Shown here piece after piece: positions 1 to 7,018 of a stretch of DNA of 10,297 nt (position 1 is the first letter of the stretch; each line of letters opens with the position of its first letter). The stretch lies in assembly GCA_937921805.1 (NCBI GenBank), contig CAKZUS010000110.1, positions 1-10,297 on the forward strand. The letters run 5' to 3'. Position numbers and translations under genes: made by a program. A model generated the notes under the pieces. The model saw nothing but the letters and a program-made list of their open reading frames with translations. It made no database searches and was not told where the DNA came from. The stretch is from an uncultured Granulosicoccaceae bacterium. GTDB lineage: Bacteria > Pseudomonadota > Gammaproteobacteria > JABXHR01.

Positions 1-341
1 ATGTGTTTGTCGCCGTCGGCGCCAAAGCGGCCATGCAACAAGGCGCGTCGCTACTGCGCCCCGGCGGCACCATGGTGCTGGTGGGTATGCCGCCCAATGA
101 TGTCACCCTCGACCTCGATGCGCCCAATTTTGCTGGCAGCGCCCAGCGACTCATTGGCAGCAAAATGGGATCGACGCATCCCCAACGCGATATTCCCGTC
201 TTAGTCGATCTCTATCAGCAAGGCCGACTCGATCTCGATGCCATGATCAGCCACCGCTTCGCGCTAGAGCAAATCAACGAGGCCATCGCCGAAGTCAAAC
301 GCGGCGAAGTTATCCGCAACGTTATCCTGCTCAAGCGCTAA
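1..341 (+). CDS. Zinc-type alcohol dehydrogenase, C-terminal fragment (5' end outside window)
   Basis: This is the last 113 codons of a medium-chain dehydrogenase/reductase; the gene runs in from the left edge, and bases 1-2 belong to a split codon. The fragment starts in the nucleotide-binding (Rossmann) domain (VFVAVGAKAAMQQG). It continues through the GGTMVLVGMPP strand-turn and the GSKMGSTHPQRDIP segment, and ends with the family's usual tail (ALEQINEAIAEVKRGEVIRNVILL). This pattern matches the class III-like zinc alcohol dehydrogenases, which oxidise an alcohol or hydroxy-acid with NAD(P). The zinc ligands lie upstream and cannot be checked. The next gene follows after 44 bp on the same strand, so the pair is probably co-transcribed in a catabolic operon. 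The substrate cannot be told from this fragment. Confidence 0.85.
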   Translation, partial: VFVAVGAKAAMQQGASLLRPGGTMVLVGMPPNDVTLDLDAPNFAGSAQRLIGSKMGSTHPQRDIPVLVDLYQQGRLDLDAMISHRFALEQINEAIAEVKRGEVIRNVILLKR

Positions 342-372
342 GAAGCACTTAAGCAACGCAAAAGAAGCAATA

Positions 373-379
373 GAAAGGA
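373..379 (+). promoter_or_regulatory. Ribosome binding site of the enolase-superfamily gene
   Basis: GAAAGGA lies 6 nt before the ATG at 386. It fixes that start and shows the gene has its own initiation signal in the 44-bp gap after the dehydrogenase. No promoter is evident in the gap. Confidence 0.7.
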
Positions 380-385
380 CCCAGC

Positions 386-1603
386 ATGCGCCTCCAGTCA
401 TTAGAGACTTTTATCGTGGCTAACCCCCCACCCAGTTACGGGGGACGGTATTTTATCTTTATCAAGCTCACCACCGATGATGGCATTACAGGCGTCGGCG
501 AAGCCTACACCGCGACCGTCTCCCCCGAGGTCGTCGTGCAGATGCTCGAAGACACGTTTGAGCGCTACTTTCAAGACCAAGCCATTGCCATAGAATCACT
601 GTGGCGCCGCGTTTATTCCAGTGGGTTTAGCCAGCGCCCAGACCTCAGCATGGGCGGCATTATCAGCGCCCTGGAGATGGCGTGTTGGGATATTCTCGGC
701 AAAGCGGCCAATATGCCGGTCTACCAAATGCTGGGCGGACAAGTCCACGAGCGTTTGCGCAGCTACACCTATCTCTACCCCAGCGCCGACGATACCGAAG
801 AGCGGGTCTATAGCGACCCCGATCTCGCCGCCGAACGCGCGCTGCACTACGTCGAACAGGGCTTTACGGCGGTCAAGTTCGACCCCGCGGGCATGTATAC
901 CGCCTTTGATCCGCACGAGCCATCGCTGAGCGACTTAGAGCGCAGCGAACAATTCGCCGCCAAAGTCCGCGAGGCCATCGGCACCCGCGCCGATATTCTC
1001 TTTGGTACCCACGGGCAATTCACCCCCAGCGGCGCGCTGCGCATGGCGCGGCGCCTAGAGGCCTATGACCCACTGTGGTTCGAAGAGCCAGTACCGCCCG
1101 ATATGCCAGAGCAAATGGCCAAAGTGGCCCAAGGCACTTGTATTCCCATCGCCACCGGCGAGCGCCTGACCAGCAAATACGAGTTCGCCCGCGTGCTCGC
1201 CCACGGCGCGGCGTCGATTATGCAAATGAATCTCGGGCGCGTCGGCGGCCTGCTCGAAGCGAAAAAAATCGCCGGTATGGCCGAAGCCCACCACGCCACC
1301 ATTGCCCCGCACCTATATTGCGGCCCGATTGTCGGCGCTGCCAATATCCAGCTCGCCACCTGTAGCCCCAATCTGCTCATAATCGAAGGCATCGAACAAT
1401 GGGGCGGCATCTACGCGGACCTGCTCCAAAAGCCGATTCAATGGCAAGACGGGTATGTCATCCCGCCACAGGCGCCAGGGCTGGGTGTGGAGCTAAACGA
1501 AGGCAAATGCCGCGCGCTACGTTGGACTGGGAAAGAGCTGCATTTGCAGATGGCCCCCGAGCCACATAGCGTTAGTCCGCAGCGTGATGTAGCCAAGGGG
1601 TAG
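386..1603 (+). CDS. Mandelate racemase/muconate lactonizing enzyme family protein (galactonate dehydratase-like)
   Basis: 405 aa, a full-length enolase-superfamily protein. Residues 1-125 form the capping domain (DDGITGVGEAY around 31-41; SALEMACWDILGKAANMPVYQMLGG at 94-118), followed by the TIM barrel. Members usually abstract the proton alpha to a carboxylate in sugar acids, using Mg2+. Landmarks on a constant 24-residue offset from E. coli galactonate dehydratase (numbering from memory) are H209 in GTHGQ, E233 in WFEEP, E259 in ATGER, H309 in IAPHLY and E334. On the same offset the first metal ligand Asp is G207 and the Asp of the His-Asp dyad is N282. The enzyme therefore belongs to a variant subgroup, and its reaction should not be assumed to be galactonate dehydration. 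ATG 386 has a good ribosome site. The dehydrogenase upstream suggests a joint role in sugar-acid or hydroxy-acid breakdown. Confidence 0.88.
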   Translation: MRLQSLETFIVANPPPSYGGRYFIFIKLTTDDGITGVGEAYTATVSPEVVVQMLEDTFERYFQDQAIAIESLWRRVYSSGFSQRPDLSMGGIISALEMACWDILGKAANMPVYQMLGGQVHERLRSYTYLYPSADDTEERVYSDPDLAAERALHYVEQGFTAVKFDPAGMYTAFDPHEPSLSDLERSEQFAAKVREAIGTRADILFGTHGQFTPSGALRMARRLEAYDPLWFEEPVPPDMPEQMAKVAQGTCIPIATGERLTSKYEFARVLAHGAASIMQMNLGRVGGLLEAKKIAGMAEAHHATIAPHLYCGPIVGAANIQLATCSPNLLIIEGIEQWGGIYADLLQKPIQWQDGYVIPPQAPGLGVELNEGKCRALRWTGKELHLQMAPEPHSVSPQRDVAKG

Positions 1604-1666
1604 AAGCCTTAGCAAGCGCCGAAAACAAGTAATCCCCAGTGTCTTAGCCCTGCCGTGGCTATGCAG

Positions 1667-2089
1667 CTAATCATCAGCTATCAAACGCTTACCCATACTC
1701 AGCGCCGCATCCACCCCAAAGCCTAGCGAGCGGTAGAACGCCTGCACTGCGTGGTTATCACTGCGCACTTGCAGGTTGATCTTGGGACAGCCTAGCGCGA
1801 GCAAGCGGTCTTCGATGTGTTGATAGAACTCGCGCCCCACCCCCTGGCGCTGTAGGCGCAGGGCGACGGCGAAGTAGTAAATCCAGCCTCGGTGTCCGTC
1901 GTAGCTCGCCATAGAAGCGGCAACCAGCTCGCCGTCCCATTCTCCGACCAAAAACAGATCGGCCTGGGTGGTGAGTTTGCGCAAGATATCGCGCTGTGGG
2001 CTGTTCCAGGGGCGGGTCAGCCCGCATTCTTCCCACAGGGCAATCACCGCCTGAGTGTCGGCGATGGCAAAAGGGCGGACCGCGAGCAT
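1667..2089 (-). CDS. ypeA: YpeA-like GNAT family N-acetyltransferase
   Basis: 140 aa, almost the length of E. coli YpeA (141 aa), and similar end to end: LWEECGLTRPWN at 18-29, SYDGHRGWIYY at 62-72, GCPKINLQVRSDN at 100-112, and SMGKRLIADD at the C-terminus. The acetyl-CoA pyrophosphate loop is RLQRQGVG (78-85), fitting the GNAT motif A R/Q-x-x-G-x-G/A. The cellular substrate of YpeA proteins is not known to me; a small amine or protein N-terminus is typical of GNATs. The ATG shares its A with the stop of parC (TGATG), and GGAGGT (2099-2104) sits 9 nt upstream, so translation is probably coupled to parC. The reading frame stays open further upstream, but that part is parC read in another frame. 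Confidence 0.88.
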   Translation of the reverse strand: MLAVRPFAIADTQAVIALWEECGLTRPWNSPQRDILRKLTTQADLFLVGEWDGELVAASMASYDGHRGWIYYFAVALRLQRQGVGREFYQHIEDRLLALGCPKINLQVRSDNHAVQAFYRSLGFGVDAALSMGKRLIADD

Positions 2090-4308
2090 CAGTCGAGCAC
2101 CTCCAGGGCACTGACTTGCTGTAGCCCACGCGGCAGTTTGACGGCGCGTTTGGCGCGCTGACTGACATAGGCGTCGAGGTCGCGCCACTTGAGGCTCAGG
2201 TGGCGCTTGCCAGCGGTAATGCGCAGGCTGTGCCGCTCTTGGAACGCGACCATAAAGCGCAGCGGGGCTTCGCCGCTGGCGTTGAGGATCTTGAGGCCGC
2301 GTCCTTTGGAGAGCACCGGCAGCTCGGAGAGTGCAAACACCAGCAAGCCGCCTTCGGCGCTGATCGCGGCGATATACCATGCGTCTAATTGCGCGGGGAG
2401 CACTACCGGCGGCAAAAGCTGCGCCTTGTCGGGCACGCTCAGCAGCGCTTTGCCTGCTTTGTTGCGCGAGGCCAGCGCCGCCATCGGCACGACCAGACCA
2501 TGACCGGCTTGCGTGCCCAACAACACGTGCTGCTCGTCACTGCCCATCACCACGGCCTCAAAACTGGCGCCGTCTGCCGTGTTGAGTGTGCCCGTGAGCG
2601 GCTCGCCCAGGCTGCGCGCAGAGGGCAGCGTATGAGCAGCGACGGTATAAGCGCGGCCTCGGCTATCGAGGAAGTAGGCGCTTTGGTTACTGCGCCCTTT
2701 GGCGCTGGCGAGGTATTGGTCTCCGGCTTTATAGCTCAGCGCAGCGGGGTCTAGCTCGTGTCCTTTGCCTGCGCGCACCCAACCCCGACGCGACAATATC
2801 ACCGTGATCGGTTCGCTGGGCAGCAGGTCGTGCTCGCTCATGGCCTTGGCTTCTGCGCGCTCGACCAAGACCGAGCGGCGCGGATCTCCAAACTGCTCTG
2901 CGTCGGCCAATAGCTCCGACTTGATCAGCGCGCGTAGCCCCGCGTCGCTGCCCAACTGCGCCTGCAGGGTCGCGCGCTCGGCGCTTAGCGTGTCGATTTC
3001 GGCGCGCACTTGCAGCTCTTCGAGTCGTGCTAGCTGGCGCAGACGCGTATCGAGAATATATTCGGCCTGCACGTCGCTCAGCCCAAAATGGGCCATCAGC
3101 TCGGACTTCGGCTCATCGGCACTGCGCACGATGCGAATCACTTCGTCGATGTCGAGCAGCGCCAGCAACAGACCTTCGAGCAGATGCAAACGCCGCTCGA
3201 CCTTCTCTAGGCGCCACTGCAAGCGCTGGCGCACGGTGTCGATGCGCCACTGCAACCACTCATTGAGCAAGTCGAGCAGCGGCATCACCCGCGGGCGGCC
3301 CTCAACGCCGATGACATTGAAGTTCACCCGATAGCTGCGCTCCAGATCCGTGGTGGCAAACAAATGCTGCATCAGGGTGTCGGGGTCTACGCGATTGCTG
3401 CGCGGAATAATCACCAAGCGCGTGGGGTTAGCGTGATCGGACTCATCGCGCAAGTCCTCGATCATCGGCAGCTTTTTGGCCTGCATTTGCGCGGCGATTT
3501 GCTCGATGAGCTTAGAGCCAGAGACTTGGTACGGCAGGTCGGTGATCACAATATGCCGGTCTTCTTTTTTCCACAGTGCACGCAGCTTCACCGAGCCATG
3601 CCCCGTGCGATACATCTCGCGGCGCTGATGTAGCGGGGTAATCAGGTCTGCCCGCGTCGGGAAATCTGGGGCCGGAATATACTGCATCAGCGTATCGAGA
3701 TCCGCCTCGGGGTGCTCTAATAAGTGCACCGCAGCGCTGATAACTTCGCGCAGATTGTGCGGCGGAATATCCGTCGCCATCCCCACCGCAATACCGCTGC
3801 CGCCGTTGAGCAAGACATTGGGAACGCGCGCGGGCAAGATCTTTGGCTCTTGCAGGCTGCCGTCGAAGTTATCCATCCACTGCCCCGCGCCCTGCGTCAG
3901 CTCACTGAGCAGCAGCTTGGCGTAGGGGGTCAGGCGCGACTCGGTATAGCGCATCGCCGCAAAAGACTTCGGGTCATCGGGCGAGCCCCAGTTGCCCTGC
4001 CCGTCCACCAGCGGGTAGCGATACGAGAACGACTGCGCCATCAGCACCATCGCTTCGTAGCAGGCCACGTCGCTGTGCGGATGATACTTGCCCAACACAT
4101 CGCCCACCGTGCGCGCCGATTTCTTGTGTTTGGAGCTGGCGCTCAAGCCTAGCTCCGACATCGCATACACGATGCGACGCTGTACGGGTTTCATCCCGTC
4201 CCCGATATGCGGCAAGGCTCTGTCAAGAATGACGTACATCGAGTAATCGAGGTAAGCCCTTTCTGTGAAAGTTCCGATTGCTTGGCGTTCTAGATCTTCG
4301 AATCCCAT
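2089..4308 (-). CDS. parC: DNA topoisomerase IV subunit A
   Basis: 739 aa, close to E. coli ParC (752). ParC is the DNA-cleaving subunit that, with ParE, unlinks daughter chromosomes. Visible features are the N-terminal AYLDYSMYV (19-27), GDGMKPVQRRIVYAMSELGL (37-56), the winged-helix/QRDR region 73-85, the active-site tyrosine Y121 in AAMRYTESRL, the ILPARVPN and GIAVGMATDIPPHNLREV blocks, and the ESDHANPTRLV segment. The C-terminal beta-propeller (KAMSEHDLLPSEP onward) lacks an obvious GyrA box, as expected for ParC. An in-frame TAG two codons before the ATG supports this start, but no ribosome site is evident upstream. The QRDR reads HPHSDVACYE, so the positions of E. coli Gly78 and Ser80 carry Ser79 and Val81. 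The gene is divergent from the GNAT gene at 4404. parE is not in the window. Confidence 0.97.
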   Translation of the reverse strand: MGFEDLERQAIGTFTERAYLDYSMYVILDRALPHIGDGMKPVQRRIVYAMSELGLSASSKHKKSARTVGDVLGKYHPHSDVACYEAMVLMAQSFSYRYPLVDGQGNWGSPDDPKSFAAMRYTESRLTPYAKLLLSELTQGAGQWMDNFDGSLQEPKILPARVPNVLLNGGSGIAVGMATDIPPHNLREVISAAVHLLEHPEADLDTLMQYIPAPDFPTRADLITPLHQRREMYRTGHGSVKLRALWKKEDRHIVITDLPYQVSGSKLIEQIAAQMQAKKLPMIEDLRDESDHANPTRLVIIPRSNRVDPDTLMQHLFATTDLERSYRVNFNVIGVEGRPRVMPLLDLLNEWLQWRIDTVRQRLQWRLEKVERRLHLLEGLLLALLDIDEVIRIVRSADEPKSELMAHFGLSDVQAEYILDTRLRQLARLEELQVRAEIDTLSAERATLQAQLGSDAGLRALIKSELLADAEQFGDPRRSVLVERAEAKAMSEHDLLPSEPITVILSRRGWVRAGKGHELDPAALSYKAGDQYLASAKGRSNQSAYFLDSRGRAYTVAAHTLPSARSLGEPLTGTLNTADGASFEAVVMGSDEQHVLLGTQAGHGLVVPMAALASRNKAGKALLSVPDKAQLLPPVVLPAQLDAWYIAAISAEGGLLVFALSELPVLSKGRGLKILNASGEAPLRFMVAFQERHSLRITAGKRHLSLKWRDLDAYVSQRAKRAVKLPRGLQQVSALEVLD
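2099..2104 (-). promoter_or_regulatory. Ribosome binding site of the YpeA-like gene, inside parC
   Basis: GGAGGT on the minus strand lies 9 nt before the ATG that begins at 2089. It lies within the last codons of parC and decides the start of the acetyltransferase. Confidence 0.65.
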
Positions 4309-4336
4309 TGACTAATCGATATACTGTGCCGATACA
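4308..4336 (+). promoter_or_regulatory. Possible sigma-70 promoter of the five-gene operon
   Basis: TTGACT (4308-4313, 5 of 6 to consensus) is followed after 17 nt by GATACA (4331-4336, 3 of 6). A start site near 4343 would leave a leader of about 60 nt that carries the AGGA at 4391-4394. The alternative -10 TATACT (4320-4325) has only a poor -35 (TTCGAA, 4297-4302). The call rests on pattern reading alone. Confidence 0.3.
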
Positions 4337-4346
4337 TCAATGATAA
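4318..4346 (-). promoter_or_regulatory. Possible parC promoter giving a leaderless or near-leaderless mRNA
   Basis: On the minus strand, TTATCA (4346-4341) and TATATC (4323-4318) are separated by 17 nt, each matching 4 of 6 consensus bases. Transcription would begin close to 4311, only a few bases before the ATG at 4308. This would agree with the lack of a Shine-Dalgarno sequence before parC. The boxes are weak, so this is tentative. Confidence 0.25.
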
Positions 4347-4390
4347 CGATTTCTACACAGGGATGATGTACCACGCCCGTTTTCATGTTC

Positions 4391-4394
4391 AGGA
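4391..4394 (+). promoter_or_regulatory. Ribosome binding site of the first GNAT gene
   Basis: AGGA lies 9 nt before the GTG at 4404. GTG 4404 is the first possible start in its frame after the stop at 4344-4346. Confidence 0.5.
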
Positions 4395-4403
4395 TGTTCC
4401 AGT

Positions 4404-5327
4404 GTGCCGCGTTTAGTCAGCGCTGAGAACCTCTGCAGCCGCTCCCATCGCCTTGCTATTGAATCAGCATGGGAGCATTGCCCTGTGCGCCACTATAGCC
4501 AGAGCATCGCCTGGTGGCGTTGCGCTCGGCTCCTATTTCCGCGCCATAGGGTCTTCGCATGGGCATTCGACGACGGCACGCAGTTGGTGCTCCCTATGCG
4601 CCGCGTGGGCCTACTCTGGCGAAGTTTGCGCCACCCACACCTCGCCCTTGCCCCGCATGCGCTCAAGGGCGACTGGCCCCCCGTGCCGCGTTGGGGGACA
4701 CTGCTCAGGGGCATTGCCGCCTCGGCTCCTCGCAATGCCTGCGAAGCCGAATGCGAGATCATTTTGTACCCCGACGCCCTGACACAGTCCTCGGGACGCC
4801 AGCGTCGCAATGTCCGCAATAAGCGCCAGGCACTAGAGCGCGGCCTCGGGCCGCTGAGCCTGAGATCGCGCAATGATGCCTCGGCGCTGGATGATTTCTT
4901 CGCCATGGAAGCCAGCGGATGGAAGGCCGCCCAAGCCAGCGCTATCACATTAGACCCGCAATTGGTGGCGTTCTACCGCAAGCTCTGGGAAGAGTTCGAC
5001 ACCGATATTAGTGAGCTGCACGCAGGAAATACTTTGGTCTCGGCGCAGCTGCGCGTGCACTGGGGCGATCGGATTATCTTGTTCAAAATCGCCTACAACG
5101 AAACCTATGCCCGTTTTTCACCCGGGCAGCTCCACCTGTGGATGACGCTAGAGCATTTGCACGACACGGGGTCATCACAAGCATTGAGCCTCAATGGCTC
5201 GCCTGAGTGGGCCGAACGCTGGCCTCACCGCAGCGAACCGGCGTGGCACGCCAACCAATGGGCCAATACGCTACAACTTCGATATTGGCAATCACGCACA
5301 AAAGAGCCGCCTCGGGAGGTGCTGTGA
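4404..5327 (+). CDS. CelD/BcsL-type (BioF2-like) GNAT acyltransferase, first copy
   Basis: 307 aa with a GTG start. The architecture is that of the Acetyltransf_6 family, related to FemAB-like double-GNAT proteins: a divergent N-terminal half (SQSIAWWRCARLLFP, 32-46), then the arginine-rich linker RQRRNVRNKRQALERG (132-147), FFAMEASGWK (165-174) and the core FKIAYNETYARFSPGQL (227-243). These enzymes transfer an acyl or aminoacyl group onto cell-surface polymers or their precursors, and many sit in polysaccharide loci. The usual closing motif DFLRGxxxYK is not clear here; the equivalent stretch reads SLNGSPEWAERW (262-273), so substrate or cofactor use may differ. There is no signal peptide, so it is probably cytoplasmic. 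Its TGA overlaps the GTG of the carbamoyltransferase by 4 nt (GTGA), making it the first gene of the operon. The exact donor and acceptor are unknown. Confidence 0.78.
   Translation: MPRLVSAENLCSRSHRLAIESAWEHCPVRHYSQSIAWWRCARLLFPRHRVFAWAFDDGTQLVLPMRRVGLLWRSLRHPHLALAPHALKGDWPPVPRWGTLLRGIAASAPRNACEAECEIILYPDALTQSSGRQRRNVRNKRQALERGLGPLSLRSRNDASALDDFFAMEASGWKAAQASAITLDPQLVAFYRKLWEEFDTDISELHAGNTLVSAQLRVHWGDRIILFKIAYNETYARFSPGQLHLWMTLEHLHDTGSSQALSLNGSPEWAERWPHRSEPAWHANQWANTLQLRYWQSRTKEPPREVL
5314..5320 (+). promoter_or_regulatory. Strong ribosome binding site of the carbamoyltransferase
   Basis: GGGAGGT lies within the last codons of the preceding GNAT gene, 3 nt before the GTG at 5324. It decides that start against an in-frame upstream candidate at 5207. 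Confidence 0.75.
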
Positions 5328-7018
5328 ATATATTAGGAATCAATTACTTCTTTCATGACACCAGTGCTTGCCTGATGCAGGACGGCGTCATGACGGTGGC
5401 AATTGAAGAAGAGCGCCTGAGCCGCGACAAACACACCTGGTGCTTCCCCAGCGCAGCGATCATGCGCTGTTTAGAGGTCGCGGGCCTCGCTCCACAAGAC
5501 GTTGATCAGATTGCGCTCGCTATTCAGCCGACTCTGCATTGGCAGCCCAAACTCGGCTACGCGCTACGCCATGTCCACCGTCCGCGCGCGCTCGCGCGTT
5601 TTGTTAACCACGAGTGGGGGCGCAGTTTCTTCCGCCAGCGCGACCTCAAGCGCGCCCTGCACACCATCTGGGGCGCGTCACCGCCGCCGCTGCACTATGT
5701 CGAGCACCACTTGAGTCACGGCGCAGGAGCCTATCTCCTGAGTCCCTTTGAGAACGCGGCCATTATGAGCCTCGATGGGGCTGGCGAATGGGCATGCGGC
5801 TGGCTTGGGCAGGGCCAAGACGGGCGCTGCAGTGCAGTGCACACCCAGTTTTATCCTCATTCGCTAGGCGCCATGTACGAGACCGTCACCCAGTTTTGCG
5901 GCTTTCGGCCCAACTACGACGAGGGCAAAACAATGGGCTTAGCCCCCTACGGCGATGCGCAGCGGTTTTGGCCACAGGTCCAGCAGTGGGTCCAGTGGGA
6001 CGGGCGCTACCAAATGCGGATTCACCACGAGGGCTTTCGCTTTGCACTGTGGGACACACAGCGCTTTGGGCCAGAATTCGAAAAAGAATTTGGCCCCGCG
6101 CGGCGCGAGGGCGAGGCGCTGGCCGATCATCATCGCGACTTGGCCGCCGCAGCGCAGCGCCTCCTTGAGACGGCCGCCTTGCGCATGGCGCGTGCGCTGC
6201 GCGAAGACACCCAGCAACGCCATCTCGTACTCGCCGGTGGCGTCGCGCTCAACAGCGTGATGAACGGCGTATTGCGCGAACAAGCCGGATTTGACGAGAT
6301 TTATGTCCCGCCGGCCGCTGGTGACAATGGCACGGCTCTGGGCGCAGCGGCGTGGGTCCATCAACAGTGCACCGACTCTCGGCCTCAGCCCCACCTGCAA
6401 GCAGCACTGGGAACGCACTACAGCGACGAGGAGATCGAAGCCTTGCTCATCGCCTGCAAACTCCCGTTCCAGCGGGTCGAGGACATTGCCGCTGTGGTGG
6501 CCGAACGCCTGCACCAGGGCCAGATCGTCGGGTGGTTTCAGGGCCGGATGGAGCTGGGCGCGCGCGCACTAGGGCATCGCTCTATTCTCGCCGACCCGAG
6601 CCATCGCGACATGAAAATACGCATCAACAAGGAAGTCAAACACCGAGAGTCGTGGCGCCCCTTTGCGCCCGCCGTACCGCTAGAGCAGGTGAGCGACTAT
6701 TTTGAAACCGATGGCTCCGTGGCCTTTATGTCGCGAGTCGCCCGAGTGCGCGAGCCGTATCGCCAGGCGCTAGAACCGATCTGCCACGTTGATGATACGG
6801 CCCGTCTGCAAACCGTCGATGCGCAGATCAACCCGCTGTTTCACGACCTGATTACGAAACTCTCGCACCACAGCCAGTATGCCGTTATCCTTAACACCAG
6901 TTTTAATGTTATGGGTGAGCCGGTTGTGGAGCACCCTCGCGACGCATTGCGTTGTTTTTTTAGCACAGGATTGGATGCCTTGGCGATGGGACCCTACCTG
7001 ATCGATAAGTTACACTGA
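5324..7018 (+). CDS. NodU/CmcH/TobZ-family O-carbamoyltransferase
   Basis: 564 aa, the usual length for the family. It transfers a carbamoyl group from carbamoyl phosphate, through a carbamoyl-adenylate made with ATP, to a hydroxyl on a sugar or natural product. The N-terminal Kae1-like domain shows GINYFFHDTSACL (5-17, with H11), EHHLSH (127-132), SLDGAGEW (149-156, D151), LAGGVALNSVMNG (303-315) and AAGDNGTALGAA (331-342, D334). These correspond to the metal and nucleotide residues known from TobZ. The C-terminal YrdC-like domain has GWFQGRMELGARALGHRS (403-420), RESWRPFAPAV (441-451) and LNTSFNVMGEP (523-533), so both active sites look intact. GTG 5324 has a strong ribosome site. It overlaps the upstream gene by 4 nt and the downstream gene by 1 nt. 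Likely cytoplasmic; acceptor unknown. Confidence 0.95.
   Translation: MNILGINYFFHDTSACLMQDGVMTVAIEEERLSRDKHTWCFPSAAIMRCLEVAGLAPQDVDQIALAIQPTLHWQPKLGYALRHVHRPRALARFVNHEWGRSFFRQRDLKRALHTIWGASPPPLHYVEHHLSHGAGAYLLSPFENAAIMSLDGAGEWACGWLGQGQDGRCSAVHTQFYPHSLGAMYETVTQFCGFRPNYDEGKTMGLAPYGDAQRFWPQVQQWVQWDGRYQMRIHHEGFRFALWDTQRFGPEFEKEFGPARREGEALADHHRDLAAAAQRLLETAALRMARALREDTQQRHLVLAGGVALNSVMNGVLREQAGFDEIYVPPAAGDNGTALGAAAWVHQQCTDSRPQPHLQAALGTHYSDEEIEALLIACKLPFQRVEDIAAVVAERLHQGQIVGWFQGRMELGARALGHRSILADPSHRDMKIRINKEVKHRESWRPFAPAVPLEQVSDYFETDGSVAFMSRVARVREPYRQALEPICHVDDTARLQTVDAQINPLFHDLITKLSHHSQYAVILNTSFNVMGEPVVEHPRDALRCFFSTGLDALAMGPYLIDKLH

Larger units (their letters stand above)
4309..4403. promoter_or_regulatory. 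Divergent intergenic region between parC and the five-gene operon
   Basis: These 95 bp are the only place in the window where two transcription units face away from each other. The region is more AT-rich than its surroundings. Plausible promoter boxes exist on both strands and overlap each other (listed separately). A stop in frame with the GNAT gene lies at 4344-4346, and no ATG, GTG or TTG follows in that frame before 4404. Confidence 0.6.

Noticed and set aside
596..1410. Several antisense open frames inside the enolase-superfamily gene
   Set aside because: They have low-complexity composition, no recognisable domains and no ribosome sites. They are mirror frames of a well-conserved GC-rich gene.
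1645..1661. Hairpin TAGCC/GGCTA between the two convergent genes as a terminator
   Set aside because: It has only a five-base stem with a seven-base loop and no T-run on either strand. The 63-bp gap (1604-1666) may hold a terminator but I cannot support one.
2090..2380. Upstream extension of the YpeA-like protein
   Set aside because: The extra 97 codons are parC in another frame. Length and similarity to YpeA, plus the ribosome site at 2099-2104, support the ATG that begins at 2089.
2189..4152. Plus-strand open frames across parC
   Set aside because: The minus-strand parC reading is conserved throughout, and the plus-strand products are Arg/Ser/Ala-rich with no family likeness.
4336..4354. 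Fur-box-like sequence around AATGATAACGATT
   Set aside because: About 11 of 19 positions match the consensus, which is too weak to call, and no iron-related gene is nearby.
5207..5323. Longer carbamoyltransferase beginning inside the first GNAT gene
   Set aside because: Family proteins begin right at the GINYFFHDTSA-type strand. The added 39 residues are an out-of-frame reading of the GNAT gene, and the strong ribosome site points to 5324.
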